From positions 1 to 13,103 of the forward strand of contig JAWLGN010000148.1 of assembly GCA_041685075.1 (NCBI GenBank): 13,103 bases of DNA. The letters run 5' to 3'. The stretch is from JAMCRM01 sp041685075 (GTDB lineage Bacteria > Acidobacteriota > Terriglobia > Bryobacterales > Bryobacteraceae). Each line of letters begins with the position of its first letter. Within the stretch, counting starts at the first letter, position 1. The notes beneath the pieces were generated by a model. The model was not told where the DNA came from. It searched no databases and saw nothing but the letters and a program-made list of their open reading frames with translations. The translations under genes and the position numbers were made by a program. Shown one piece after another: positions 1 to 6,802 of the stretch.

Positions 1-634
1 CCCCCGAATCGGCCACCAGGAAGTTGGCCCCGCTCACCCCCATGCCCGCGGAAAGAAACTTCTCACGCAGCAGGCGGCGCGCGATGGCGGTCTGGCGGTC
101 GATCCGGGTTTCACGCGGCGCCTGCAACCGGCCCTCGAACAGGTCGGCGACCTCGTAGCGCGTCATGTGCAGCGCGGGCGCTACGATGTGATACGGCCGC
201 TGGCGGGCAAGCTGGATGATGTACTCCCCGAGGTCGGTTTCCACGGCCTCCACGCCTTCGGCCTCCAGGTGCTCGTTCAAGCCGATTTCCTCGCTGGTCA
301 TCGACTTCGCTTTCACGATGCTGGAGACGCCGCGCTCGCGGGCCAGCTTCAGAATGAACTCCGCCACCTCGCCGCCGTCTTTGCAGTACACCACCTTGCC
401 GCCGCGCGCGGTGAGGTTGGCCTCGAACTGCTGGAGGTAGTAGTCCAGGTTTTCGAGGGTGTGCCGCTTGATGGCGTGAGCCTGCTCTCGCAGCTCCTGG
501 TAATCGGGCAGTACGGCAGAGGAGACCACCTCGGCGCGCTTGGCGGCCAGCCGCGCCGTACCGGCATGAACGGCCTGCTGCACGGCCTCGTCGGCCAGGT
601 TCTTGCGGATACGGTCGTCGAAGGCGGTGGACAT
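1..634 (-). CDS. lutB: LutB-type lactate utilization iron-sulfur protein, N-terminal 211 residues (partial)
   Basis: The gene runs leftward off the window; 211 codons from an ATG at 634 are visible. LutB belongs to the cytoplasmic LutABC complex that oxidises L-lactate to pyruvate. The visible part is the LUD domain: KSMTSEE at about residues 110-116, ETDLGEYIIQL at 132-142 and HIVAPALHMTR at 149-159 are typical LutB blocks. The C-terminal ferredoxin-like domain with [4Fe-4S] cysteines expected for the family would lie beyond the left edge, so its integrity cannot be judged. The start is 4 nt after the lutA stop codon, so the two are almost certainly co-transcribed and translationally coupled. 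lutC is not visible; it would be expected further left. Family assignment is from recognised motifs; the lactate substrate is inferred from family and neighbour. Confidence 0.88.
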   Translation of the reverse strand, partial: MSTAFDDRIRKNLADEAVQQAVHAGTARLAAKRAEVVSSAVLPDYQELREQAHAIKRHTLENLDYYLQQFEANLTARGGKVVYCKDGGEVAEFILKLARERGVSSIVKAKSMTSEEIGLNEHLEAEGVEAVETDLGEYIIQLARQRPYHIVAPALHMTRYEVADLFEGRLQAPRETRIDRQTAIARRLLREKFLSAGMGVSGANFLVADSG

Positions 635-638
635 ACAG

Positions 639-1367
639 TCACCGGCTGGCCAGCACTTCGGCCAGGTGCATGGCGCGCAGGGGGAGACCGGCGCGGGAGG
701 CGGCGCCCTGAATCTGCATCAGGCAGCTCGCATCGATTCCTACCACGGTGCGGGCGCCTGTCCGGGCGATGGAGGCGAGTTTCCCCTCCACCATGGCGCC
801 GGAAAGTTCCGGAAATTTCACCGAGAAGGTGCCGCCGAAGCCGCAACACTCCTCGGCGGCGTCCATTTCGCGCAACTCCAGGCCGCGCACGTGGCTCAGC
901 AGGCGTCGCGGGCCGTCCTTGATGCCGAGTTCGCGCAAGCCGTGACAACTGTCGTGGAAGGTCACCACGTCTTCCAGGTGCGCGCCCACGTCCTCCACTC
1001 CGGCTACTTCGAGCAGAAATTGCGAGAACTCCCAGATGCGCGGCCGCAGCGCTTCAAAGGCTTCCATCACTTCGGGCTGCCCGCGGAAGAGGTCCTGGTA
1101 GTGATGGGTGACCATGGAGCAGCAGGAGCCGGAGGGAATCACTACGTACTCGGCGCCGCGGAAGACCTTCAGGAAATGGCGCGCCACACGCGCGGCTTCG
1201 GCACGGTACCCGGTGTTGTAGGCCGGCTGCCCGCAGCAGGTCTGTTCGGCCGGAAAGTCCACCTGCCATCCGATGCGCTCGAGGACGCCGGCCATGGCCA
1301 TACCCACGTTCGGGAACAACTGGTCCACGATGCAGGTGACGAAGAGAGATACTCTCCCGGGCACCAT
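639..1367 (-). CDS. lutA: LutA-type (Fe-S)-binding protein, lactate utilization
   Basis: A 242-residue protein with two CCG (DUF224) cysteine-rich domains, matching the usual LutA/YkgE length. Cysteine pattern: C12, C44-C45-G and C82-C83 in the first half; C141, C174-C175-G and C215 in the second. These bind an Fe-S cluster in heterodisulfide-reductase-like proteins. With LutB and LutC it oxidises L-lactate in the cytoplasm. The open frame continues upstream to 1805, but that extension is antisense to the DUF721 gene and has no family resemblance. The ATG at 1367 gives the standard N-terminus (VSLFVTCIVDQLFP). An extended -10 box (TGCTATAAT) lies 12 nt before this ATG, which supports the start and suggests a very short leader. 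No Shine-Dalgarno is evident. lutB follows after 4 nt. Confidence 0.9.
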   Translation of the reverse strand: MVPGRVSLFVTCIVDQLFPNVGMAMAGVLERIGWQVDFPAEQTCCGQPAYNTGYRAEAARVARHFLKVFRGAEYVVIPSGSCCSMVTHHYQDLFRGQPEVMEAFEALRPRIWEFSQFLLEVAGVEDVGAHLEDVVTFHDSCHGLRELGIKDGPRRLLSHVRGLELREMDAAEECCGFGGTFSVKFPELSGAMVEGKLASIARTGARTVVGIDASCLMQIQGAASRAGLPLRAMHLAEVLASR

Positions 1368-1379
1368 GATGAAGTGCCG

Positions 1380-1388
1380 ATTATAGCA
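1380..1388 (-). promoter_or_regulatory. Extended -10 promoter of lutAB
   Basis: On the minus strand this reads TGC-TATAAT, a perfect extended -10 element. Its end is 12 nt before the lutA ATG at 1367, so the predicted transcript would have a leader of only about 5 nt. No good -35 hexamer is seen 17 nt upstream, as is common for extended -10 promoters. It is back to back with the dciA-like gene promoter at 1413-1421. Confidence 0.6.
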
Positions 1389-1412
1389 GGTGCCTGAGAC
1401 GCCGGGTGCGCA

Positions 1413-1421
1413 TGTTAGAAT
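1413..1421 (+). promoter_or_regulatory. Extended -10 promoter of the DUF721-gatC-gatA run
   Basis: Reads TGT-TAGAAT, an extended -10 with one departure from TATAAT, ending 16 nt before the ATG at 1438. The expected leader is about 9 nt, too short for a normal ribosome binding site. No convincing -35 is visible. Divergent to the lutA promoter about 30 bp away. Confidence 0.5.
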
Positions 1422-1437
1422 GTACTGAACCGCCACC

Positions 1438-1839
1438 ATGGAACGCGCCAGCAGGCTTATCCGGAAGCTCGCGCTTCCGCGTGACGCCGTCAGCTCCGAA
1501 GAACTGGTTCGCGCCGCCTGGCCGCTGGCTGTCGGGAAAAAAATCGCCCGCCACACGCGTCCCGCAGGTATGGTGCGCACACGGCTGATCGTGGAAGTAG
1601 AGGACGTTGTCTGGCAACGCCAGTTGTTCACCCTCACATCCCAGGTGCTCGCCAACCTCGCCAAGACGCTGGGCCGCGGTATGGTGGAAGATATAGAGTT
1701 CCGCGTGGTGCCGCCGCGGCGCGAACCGCAGCGAGCCCAACGGAGCACGCCGGGCGCCTTGTTCGACGAGGCCGACCGCATCGCCGACCCGGTGCTCCGC
1801 GTCATCTACAAGCGATCGAGAGAGAAAGCACTGGCGTGA
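1438..1839 (+). CDS. DUF721 / DciA-family protein
   Basis: A 133-residue protein with the DUF721 pattern: W28 in AAWPLAVGKKIARHT, then an alternating hydrophobic strand region and W59 (VEDVVWQRQL). DUF721 includes DciA, the ancestral bacterial loader/operator of the replicative helicase DnaB. The helicase role is family knowledge; this divergent copy is not proven to share it. The C-terminal third (about 88-133) is charged and probably disordered. The ATG at 1438 is chosen because it gives the usual family N-terminus and sits just downstream of an extended -10 box; a longer frame from 1406 in another phase is a shadow. The stop overlaps the gatC start (GTGA at 1836-1839), so expression is probably coupled to gatC-gatA. 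Confidence 0.8.
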   Translation: MERASRLIRKLALPRDAVSSEELVRAAWPLAVGKKIARHTRPAGMVRTRLIVEVEDVVWQRQLFTLTSQVLANLAKTLGRGMVEDIEFRVVPPRREPQRAQRSTPGALFDEADRIADPVLRVIYKRSREKALA

Positions 1840-2135
1840 AAATCACCCAAGACGAAGTCCGGTACGTAGCCGGGCTGGCGAATCTGAACCTGACTCCCGC
1901 GGAGGTGGAGCGGCTGCGGGCCGACCTGGACGAGATCCTGGTCCACATGGAGAAGCTCAACGAGCTGGATACTACCGGCGTCGAGCCCATGGCGCAGGTG
2001 ATCTTCGAAGCAGGCGAGACCGCCACCTTGCGGGAGGACGAACCGATCCCGCCGCTGGGGCAGGAGATTGCCCTGGCCAACGCGCCCCGGCACGGCGCAG
2101 GCTACTTCAAGGTCCCCAAGGTCATCGAGCGCTGA
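1836..2135 (+). CDS. gatC: Aspartyl/glutamyl-tRNA amidotransferase subunit C
   Basis: A 99-residue protein of normal GatC length. It begins with the family block KITQDEVRYVAGLANLNLT and ends with the typical extended tail (ALANAPRHGAGYFKVPKVIE). GatC wraps around GatA and tethers it to GatB in the GatCAB complex, which converts Glu-tRNA(Gln) to Gln-tRNA(Gln) and/or Asp-tRNA(Asn) to Asn-tRNA(Asn) in the cytoplasm. The start is GTG at 1836 in a GTGA overlap with the upstream DUF721 gene, preceded by a purine-rich GAGAGAGAAAG stretch. gatA begins 3 nt after its stop. Confidence 0.95.
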   Translation: MKITQDEVRYVAGLANLNLTPAEVERLRADLDEILVHMEKLNELDTTGVEPMAQVIFEAGETATLREDEPIPPLGQEIALANAPRHGAGYFKVPKVIER

Positions 2136-2138
2136 ACC

Positions 2139-3587
2139 ATGGATATCCGTACCCTTACCATCGACAGAATCCGGCGGGGGCTGGAAGCGCGCGAGTTCAG
2201 CGCCACGGAACTTGCCGCGGAGGCGCTGCGCTTCGCCGAGGCGGAGAATCCCTCCACCGGCGCCTACCTGCACTTCTGCCCGGAGCGCGCCATGGCAACG
2301 GCCGCGCGGGTGGACGAGAAGCTGGCGCGCGGCGAGGATCCGGGCCCCCTGGCGGGCGTGCCCGTGGCGTTAAAGGACGTGATCCTCACGCGCGGCGTGC
2401 GCACCACCTGCGGCTCCAGGCTGCTGGCCGACTTCGTGCCGCCCTACGACGCCACCGCCGTGGTGCGGCTGGAAGAAGCCGGAGGCGTGGTGCTCGGCAA
2501 GACGAGCTGCGACGAATTCGCCATGGGATCGTCGAACGAAAACTCGGCATTCGGCCCGGTGCGCAACCCCGTGGCGCCGGACCGCGTGCCCGGCGGATCG
2601 AGCGGCGGCTCCGCCGCGGCCACCGCCCAGGGCACCGCCGTAGTTTCGCTGGGATCCGATACCGGCGGCTCCGTGCGGCAGCCCGCTTCCTTCTGCGGCG
2701 TGGTGGGGGTGACCCCTACCTTCGGGCGCATTTCGCGCTACGGCCTCACCGCCTTCGCCAGCTCCCTGGACCACATCGGAACCTTCGCGCGGAATGTCCG
2801 GGATGCCGCGATCACGACGGCCGCCATCGCCGGGCGCGATCCCCTCGACGCCACCTCCGCCTGCGTCCCCGTACCGGAGTACACCAGCCTCCTCGACGGC
2901 AACGTGAAAGGTCTGAAGCTTGGACTCCCTCGCGAGTATCTAAAAGACTTGAGCAGCGAAACGGGCGACCTGATCGCGCGTGGAGTGGATGTCCTCAAGG
3001 GCTTGGGCTGCCAGGTGCAGGAAATCAGCATGCCCACCACGGACTACGCCGTCCCGTGTTACTACATCATCGGCACGGCGGAGGCGAGTTCGAACCTGGC
3101 GCGGTACGACGGGGTACGCTACACCTCGCGTTCGCAGGAATCGGAGACCCTGGGCGATATGTACCGCAATACGCGCGGCGAGGGCTTCGGAGCGGAATGC
3201 AAGCGCCGCATCATGCTGGGCACCTACGTGCTCAGCGCCGGCTACTACGACGCGTACTACCGGAAGGCTCAGAAGGTGCGCTCGCTGGTGGCCGGCGATT
3301 TCGCACGCGCTTTCTCCGAGGTGGACGCCCTGATCGCGCCGGTTTCGCCCTTCCCCGCTTTCAAGCTGGGGGAGAAAATCGACGATCCGCTGCAGATGTA
3401 TTTGTCGGACGTCTACACGATCACCGCCAGCCTGGCCGGCGTTCCGTCGATGAGTGTGCCGTGCGGAAAGACGGCCGAAGGGCTGCCGGTAGGCATGCAG
3501 ATCATGACGCGGCATTTCGACGAGGCCACCATGTTCCGCCTCGCCGATGCGTTCGAACAAGCCGCCGGCACGGCCGGCCTGGCGTAA
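2139..3587 (+). CDS. gatA: Aspartyl/glutamyl-tRNA amidotransferase subunit A (amidase)
   Basis: A 482-residue amidase-signature enzyme that hydrolyses glutamine and feeds ammonia to GatB for transamidation of misacylated tRNA. The Ser-cisSer-Lys triad is intact: K79 (in GVPVALKD), S154 (in GGSSGGS) and S178 (in GSDTGGS), the same numbers as in well-studied GatA proteins. The C-terminal GLPVGMQIM block is also typical. The start ATG at 2139 is 3 nt after gatC, so translation is probably coupled. gatB does not follow; the next feature is a repeat array and then sodA, so gatB must lie elsewhere, a common arrangement. No truncation or odd residue was seen. Confidence 0.97.
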   Translation: MDIRTLTIDRIRRGLEAREFSATELAAEALRFAEAENPSTGAYLHFCPERAMATAARVDEKLARGEDPGPLAGVPVALKDVILTRGVRTTCGSRLLADFVPPYDATAVVRLEEAGGVVLGKTSCDEFAMGSSNENSAFGPVRNPVAPDRVPGGSSGGSAAATAQGTAVVSLGSDTGGSVRQPASFCGVVGVTPTFGRISRYGLTAFASSLDHIGTFARNVRDAAITTAAIAGRDPLDATSACVPVPEYTSLLDGNVKGLKLGLPREYLKDLSSETGDLIARGVDVLKGLGCQVQEISMPTTDYAVPCYYIIGTAEASSNLARYDGVRYTSRSQESETLGDMYRNTRGEGFGAECKRRIMLGTYVLSAGYYDAYYRKAQKVRSLVAGDFARAFSEVDALIAPVSPFPAFKLGEKIDDPLQMYLSDVYTITASLAGVPSMSVPCGKTAEGLPVGMQIMTRHFDEATMFRLADAFEQAAGTAGLA

Positions 3588-3590
3588 CAG

Positions 3591-3770
3591 GAGGCCGGCC
3601 GGGAGCCGGCTGGCGGCAGTGAGGCCGGCCAGGGGCCGGCTGGTCGTAAGGGGCCGGTCAGGGCCGGTCGTATTGAGGCCTGGCGAGAGGCTGGCCCGGC
3701 GTAATCCCGTGGACGGCGAGGGGCCGTCCCGGCATAATCCCGCGGGCGGCGAGCGGCCGTCCCGCAACTG
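3591..3770 (+). repeat. Tandem array of six 24-33 bp GC-rich units, most hairpin-forming
   Basis: The 208 bp between gatA and sodA is mostly an imperfect tandem array. Units run 3591-3620 and 3621-3650 (30 bp each, sharing GAGGCCGGCC and GCCGGCTGG), 3651-3674 (short, a direct repeat of GGGCCGGTC), 3675-3704 (30 bp), then 3705-3737 and 3738-3770 (33 bp each, near-copies starting TCCCG). Most units are inverted repeats with a 5-nt loop: GGCCGGC/GCCGGCT in units 1 and 2, a perfect GGACGGC/GCCGTCC in unit 5, and one G-U pair in unit 6. Arms differ between units while pairing is largely kept. There is no T tract, so a standard intrinsic terminator is not supported. It could stabilise or insulate transcript ends, or be a REP-like element. 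Apparent ORFs through it only reflect the 30/33 bp period. Confidence 0.75.
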
Positions 3771-3795
3771 TGCAAATCATTCGAGAGGGTAACGG

Positions 3796-4425
3796 ATGCA
3801 TCCGCAAAAAACAGAACCGATCACTCTTCCTTCCTTGCCGTACGCGTACGAGGCGCTGGAGCCGCACATCGATGCCCGCACCATGCAGATTCACCACACC
3901 GGCCACCATGCCGCGTACGTGAACAACCTCAACAAGGCGCTCGAGTCCGCACCGGACCTCAAGGGCCGGAGCGTCGAGGAACTGCTGGCCAATAACCTGG
4001 CCCTCGTGCCGGAGAACCTCAAGACGGCCGTGCGCAACAACGGCGGCGGCCATGCGAATCACAGCATGTTCTGGACCATCATGGGGCCCAACGCCGGAGG
4101 GAATCCGGTGGGCAACCTGGCCCAGGCTATCGACGCCACCTTCGGCGGCTTCAACCAGTTCCGCGAGAAGTTCAACGCCGCGGCAGCCGGCCGTTTCGGC
4201 TCCGGCTGGGCCTGGCTGGTGCGCCAGGGCGACAAGCTCGATATCATCTCCACCGCCAACCAGGACAGCCCCATCATGGAAGGGAAATTCCCGGTGATGG
4301 GCCTGGACGTGTGGGAGCACGCCTACTATCTGAAGTATCAGAACCGCCGCGCCGAGTACATCAACGCGTGGTGGAACGTGGTGAACTGGAAGGCCGTGGA
4401 AGACCGCTTCAACGCCGCGAAGTAA
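3796..4425 (+). CDS. sodA: Superoxide dismutase, Mn-type (Fe/Mn family)
   Basis: A 209-residue cytoplasmic enzyme that dismutates superoxide to oxygen and hydrogen peroxide. All four metal ligands are present: H33 (in IHHTGHH), H89 (in GGHANHS), D171 and H175 (in GLDVWEHAYY). The outer-sphere glutamine in STANQDSP and the RFGSGWAWL block favour the Mn type, though metal use cannot be settled from sequence. There is no signal peptide; the start ATG at 3796 gives a short 10-residue lead before the conserved LPSLPYAYEALEPH. A GAGAGGG ribosome binding site lies about 8 nt upstream. The gene is separated from gatA by the hairpin array, so it probably has its own expression, but I could not identify a clear promoter. 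Confidence 0.96.
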   Translation: MHPQKTEPITLPSLPYAYEALEPHIDARTMQIHHTGHHAAYVNNLNKALESAPDLKGRSVEELLANNLALVPENLKTAVRNNGGGHANHSMFWTIMGPNAGGNPVGNLAQAIDATFGGFNQFREKFNAAAAGRFGSGWAWLVRQGDKLDIISTANQDSPIMEGKFPVMGLDVWEHAYYLKYQNRRAEYINAWWNVVNWKAVEDRFNAAK

Positions 4426-4436
4426 ACCCACCATCC

Positions 4437-4462
4437 GGGGCGGGCGCCGCGCCGCGCCCGCC
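4437..4462 (+). terminator. GC-rich hairpin after sodA, terminator-like
   Basis: A perfect 9-bp inverted repeat (GGCGGGCGC at 4439-4447 and GCGCCCGCC at 4454-4462) with a 6-nt loop begins 14 nt after the sodA stop. No U tract follows, so it may act with Rho or as a 3' end stabiliser rather than as a classical terminator. It lies just before the next promoter at 4471. Confidence 0.5.
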
Positions 4463-4470
4463 TTCGCAAT

Positions 4471-4479
4471 TGCTATAAT
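4471..4479 (+). promoter_or_regulatory. Extended -10 promoter of the VWFA-related pseudogene
   Basis: Reads TGC-TATAAT, a perfect extended -10 that ends 9 nt before the ATG at 4489, predicting transcription starting at or within a few bases of the ATG. The -35 position falls in the sodA hairpin and shows no consensus. The promoter appears intact although the gene downstream is broken. Confidence 0.6.
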
Positions 4480-4488
4480 CGTCGGCGC

Positions 4489-5680
4489 ATGAGGCCTGCC
4501 TGAGTGGTATTGCCGGCGGTGCTGGCCGCGGGTCTGGCCGCCCAGGAGGTCACCTTCCGGATTGGAACCCGCCTGGCTGAATTATCCGTCACGGTGCTCG
4601 ATGGTGACGGGAACCCTATGGCCGGACTGTGTGCCGGCGACTTCACCATAGAGGACGAGGGAAGGCCGCGCTCCGTGGCGTTCTGCCATTTCGACGGCGG
4701 GCCCCCTTCGCCCCAGCCGCGGGCGCCGCTCCCCGCGGGCGTCTTTACCAACATGGTGGAGATTGTCGGAGACGCGCCGCGAAATATCTCCGCCATCGTG
4801 CTCGATGGATTGAACACCCCGCCGGAGCACAACGCCCGCGTGCGCTCCCACGTGATGAAGTACCTGAAGGAGCTGCCGCCCGAAACCCGCATCGCCGTTT
4901 ACCACATGGGGCAGCGCCTGAGCATTCTCCACGATTTCACCGACGACGCCGCTTCGCTGTGCGAAAAGGTGGAGAAAGCTCGGCTCGAGATGCCGCTTGA
5001 AACCATCACCGATTACCAACAATCCGTGATCGAGGCCGAGCAACTGGTGGACATGTTCGAGGACGCGCCGGAGGTCGAAGAGATGGCCCGCACGCAGCTC
5101 AACATGGAAATGGCCTCGAACGCCGCCGCCCGCCGCAGCCGTATGGAACGCAGCCTGGCGGCCATGGAAGCGCTGGGAAAGCACCTGGCCGGCATTCCGG
5201 GGCGCAAGAGCATGATCTGGGTGCGGCATCGGGAGGGCTACTTCGCCGAGGACTCCACGGCGCCTCAACCGGACTGGAACGCCGCCTCCTGGCGCACCGC
5301 CATTGCCAGCCCGCTGGGATCCTCCGCGGTCCGGTTCGTGGTGGCTTGCCGGCCTCAGCCGCAGGGCGATCTGCACTTCCAGATCCGCGTGGCCGCCGCC
5401 TCGCTCCAGTTCCGCGAAGCCGGGGAAAAATGAAGACCACGCTTCAGGTCATGATCGCGGGACGTTCGGCCGAGGGCCGCACGTGGACGTCGTTCGACGA
5501 GTCGGATGCCGTTCTTCCTCCGGAAGTGGCTCCCAAGCTGCAATCCGCGGTGGTCCCCATCGTCCGCAAGTGGAAGCCCGATCCCTCGGCCAGTGTCGTG
5601 CGGGTGATTGTGCGGATAAGACGGCGGGGCGGTACGGCACCGTCGACGTGCCGCTGAAGAAGCTCGCGGTGCCTGAGTAG
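4489..5680 (+). pseudogene. VWFA-related (Acidobacteria-type) secreted protein gene, multiply disrupted
   Basis: The remnant resembles the VWFA-related domain proteins expanded in Acidobacteriota: a signal peptide ending LAAQ, a beta-rich start (EVTFRIGTRLAELSVTVLD), ISAIVLDGLNTP as the strand with the first metal-site Asp, TRIAVYHMGQRL, and LAGIPGRKSMIWV. Four lesions are inferred. (a) Codon 5 is TGA (4501-4503), where TGG would complete a signal peptide. (b) At about 5221, IWV joins directly to RHREGYFA, a block I recall from near the end of this domain, so around 100 residues seem deleted. (c) At the A5 run 5426-5430 the frame ends at TGA while the next frame continues sensibly as MKTTLQVMIAGRS. 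(d) Near 5615 one base seems missing; the third frame continues DKTAGRYGTVDVPLKKL to TAG at 5680. A GTG at 4504 opens the residual 309-codon frame. Restart there would lack the charged signal-peptide n-region. Function of the family is unknown. Confidence 0.75.
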
Positions 5681-5692
5681 TCCCCGCTCGGG

Positions 5693-5953
5693 TCAGTAGG
5701 TGAGAACGATGATGGTCCACCGTTCGCCCGGTTCGGGCTCGATCTCCTGCCAGCCGCCGAGGCTGCGCGCTTCAAGCACCGCGGCCACCTCGTCCGAGAA
5801 CGTCACACCGCCGTGAAGATCGCCGACAATCGTGCCGGGCGGCAAGGCGCGCGCCGCCTCAACGGTGGCGCACTTGGTGATAAAGGACGAGCTGTCCAGC
5901 CGGACTGCAAATCCGGAACTGGCTCCCGCCGGTGTTTGGCCCGGTATCGGCAT
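5693..5953 (-). CDS. Small hypothetical protein (86 aa), possibly frameshifted at its 5' end
   Basis: I do not recognise this protein. Codon choice from about residue 17 onward is GC-rich at third positions like its neighbours, and TIVGDLHGGVTFSDEVAAVLEARSLGGW looks like a real folded segment. No signal peptide or membrane segment is seen. The ATG at 5953 has no ribosome binding site. In a different frame, an ATG at 5984 has an ideal AGGAG (5992-5996) 7 nt upstream and encodes a plausible 41-residue peptide, MCGPPKTTMKYADTGPNTGG and onward, before its stop. The original gene may therefore have started at 5984 and been shifted by one base somewhere around 5905-5950. It lies downstream of the DUF72 gene on the same strand, with a gap of about 75-105 bp depending on start, and is tail to tail with the VWFA pseudogene. 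Confidence 0.45.
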   Translation of the reverse strand: MPIPGQTPAGASSGFAVRLDSSSFITKCATVEAARALPPGTIVGDLHGGVTFSDEVAAVLEARSLGGWQEIEPEPGERWTIIVLTY

Positions 5954-6058
5954 ACTTCATTGTGGTCTTAGGCGGGCCACACATGTAAAGGCTCCTACGC
6001 GTGCCACTGTGCGTATACATTCGGGACTTCGGAGCAGGCCATCCGATTCGAAGCCCTT

Positions 6059-6793
6059 CTACACGCGTTGTCCCACAAGCTGCCGCAACTCGCTCGCGTT
6101 GCGTGGAGCGAAGCCTTCCTGGTCGTTATCGAAGTAGATGTACACGGCGCGCAGCCGGCGCTTCCACTTGCGAATCTGCCCGGCCCACTGCACCAGCGCG
6201 TCGTGGTGATAGCTGCCCTGGTAGGGGCCTTCGGGCCCGTGCAGCCGCACGTAGGTCCAGTCCGCGGTAAGTTCGATGGGGGAACGCTGGCCGGCGAGTT
6301 CCCAAATGCAGAACGCGGCGTTGTAGCGGCGCAGCACATCGTAGACCTCTTGCGTGTGCCAGGTGAGGTTGCGAAACTCGAAGCCGTAGCGCCGCCGGCG
6401 CGGCAGCACGTGAAGGAAATGGTCCAGCCGCTCGACGTTCGCGGTCCAGAACGGCGGAAGCTGAAAGAGAATGGGACCGAGCTTACTTCCCAGCACCTCG
6501 ATGTGCTCCATGAATCGCGCTACGCCGGCTTCGGGGTCTTTCAGCTTCTTCATGTGGGTCAGGAAACGGCTGCCCTTGGCGGCGAAGAGAAATTCGCGCG
6601 GCGCGGCATCGCGCCAGGCGGCCAGCGCGTCTTTCGACGGCAGCTTGTAGAAGCTGTTGTTGATCTCCACCGTATCGAAGCGCTGCATGTAGAACTCGAG
6701 CATCTTCGACGCGGGCAGATCTTCAGGATAGAAGTTTCCCTTCCAGTGTTTGTAGTGCCAGCCGGAAGTGCCTATGCGCACATCGCCGGGCAT
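6059..6793 (-). CDS. DUF72 (YecE-like) family protein
   Basis: A 244-residue protein with the DUF72 signature: IGTSGWHYKHWKGNFYP at about 7-23, VEINNSFYKLP at 43-52 and LGPILFQLPPFW at 105-116, and the later TYVRLHGP. DUF72 proteins adopt a TIM-barrel fold; no reaction is firmly established, so no function is assigned. Length is normal and no signal peptide is seen. It starts 9 nt after the pyrF stop and is the last gene of the fabZ-to-DUF72 run, so it is probably co-transcribed with pyrF and selD. Confidence 0.93.
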   Translation of the reverse strand: MPGDVRIGTSGWHYKHWKGNFYPEDLPASKMLEFYMQRFDTVEINNSFYKLPSKDALAAWRDAAPREFLFAAKGSRFLTHMKKLKDPEAGVARFMEHIEVLGSKLGPILFQLPPFWTANVERLDHFLHVLPRRRRYGFEFRNLTWHTQEVYDVLRRYNAAFCIWELAGQRSPIELTADWTYVRLHGPEGPYQGSYHHDALVQWAGQIRKWKRRLRAVYIYFDNDQEGFAPRNASELRQLVGQRV

Positions 6794-6802
6794 GGGCGCC
6801 CC

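Noticed and set aside
639..1805. 388-residue version of LutA starting at 1805
   Set aside because: The first 146 codons are antisense to the DUF721 gene; family length and the promoter at 1380-1388 support the ATG at 1367.
3547..3792. Open frames through the gatA-sodA spacer, with repeated RRPRDYAG-like peptides
   Set aside because: They arise from the 30/33 bp period of the hairpin array, which is a multiple of three; no start signal or domain supports coding.
4501..4535. TGA of the VWFA-related gene as a second selenocysteine codon; a small GCCGGC-GGT-GCTGGC hairpin follows
   Set aside because: The residue would lie inside a cleaved signal peptide, the loop is closer to the TGA than in known bacterial SECIS elements, GC-rich hairpins are common here, and the gene carries other lesions.
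5425..5434. Programmed -1 frameshift at the A5 run in the VWFA-related gene
   Set aside because: The codons before the stop are not in the phase of a slippery heptamer (Glu tRNA would re-pair with GGA), and a second frameshift and a nonsense codon point to decay or sequence error instead.
5905..5984. Cyclophilin-like motif GPNTGGSQF in a minus-strand frame
   Set aside because: In cyclophilins this motif sits deep inside the domain, whereas here it is near a start codon with no cyclophilin sequence on either side; probably chance.
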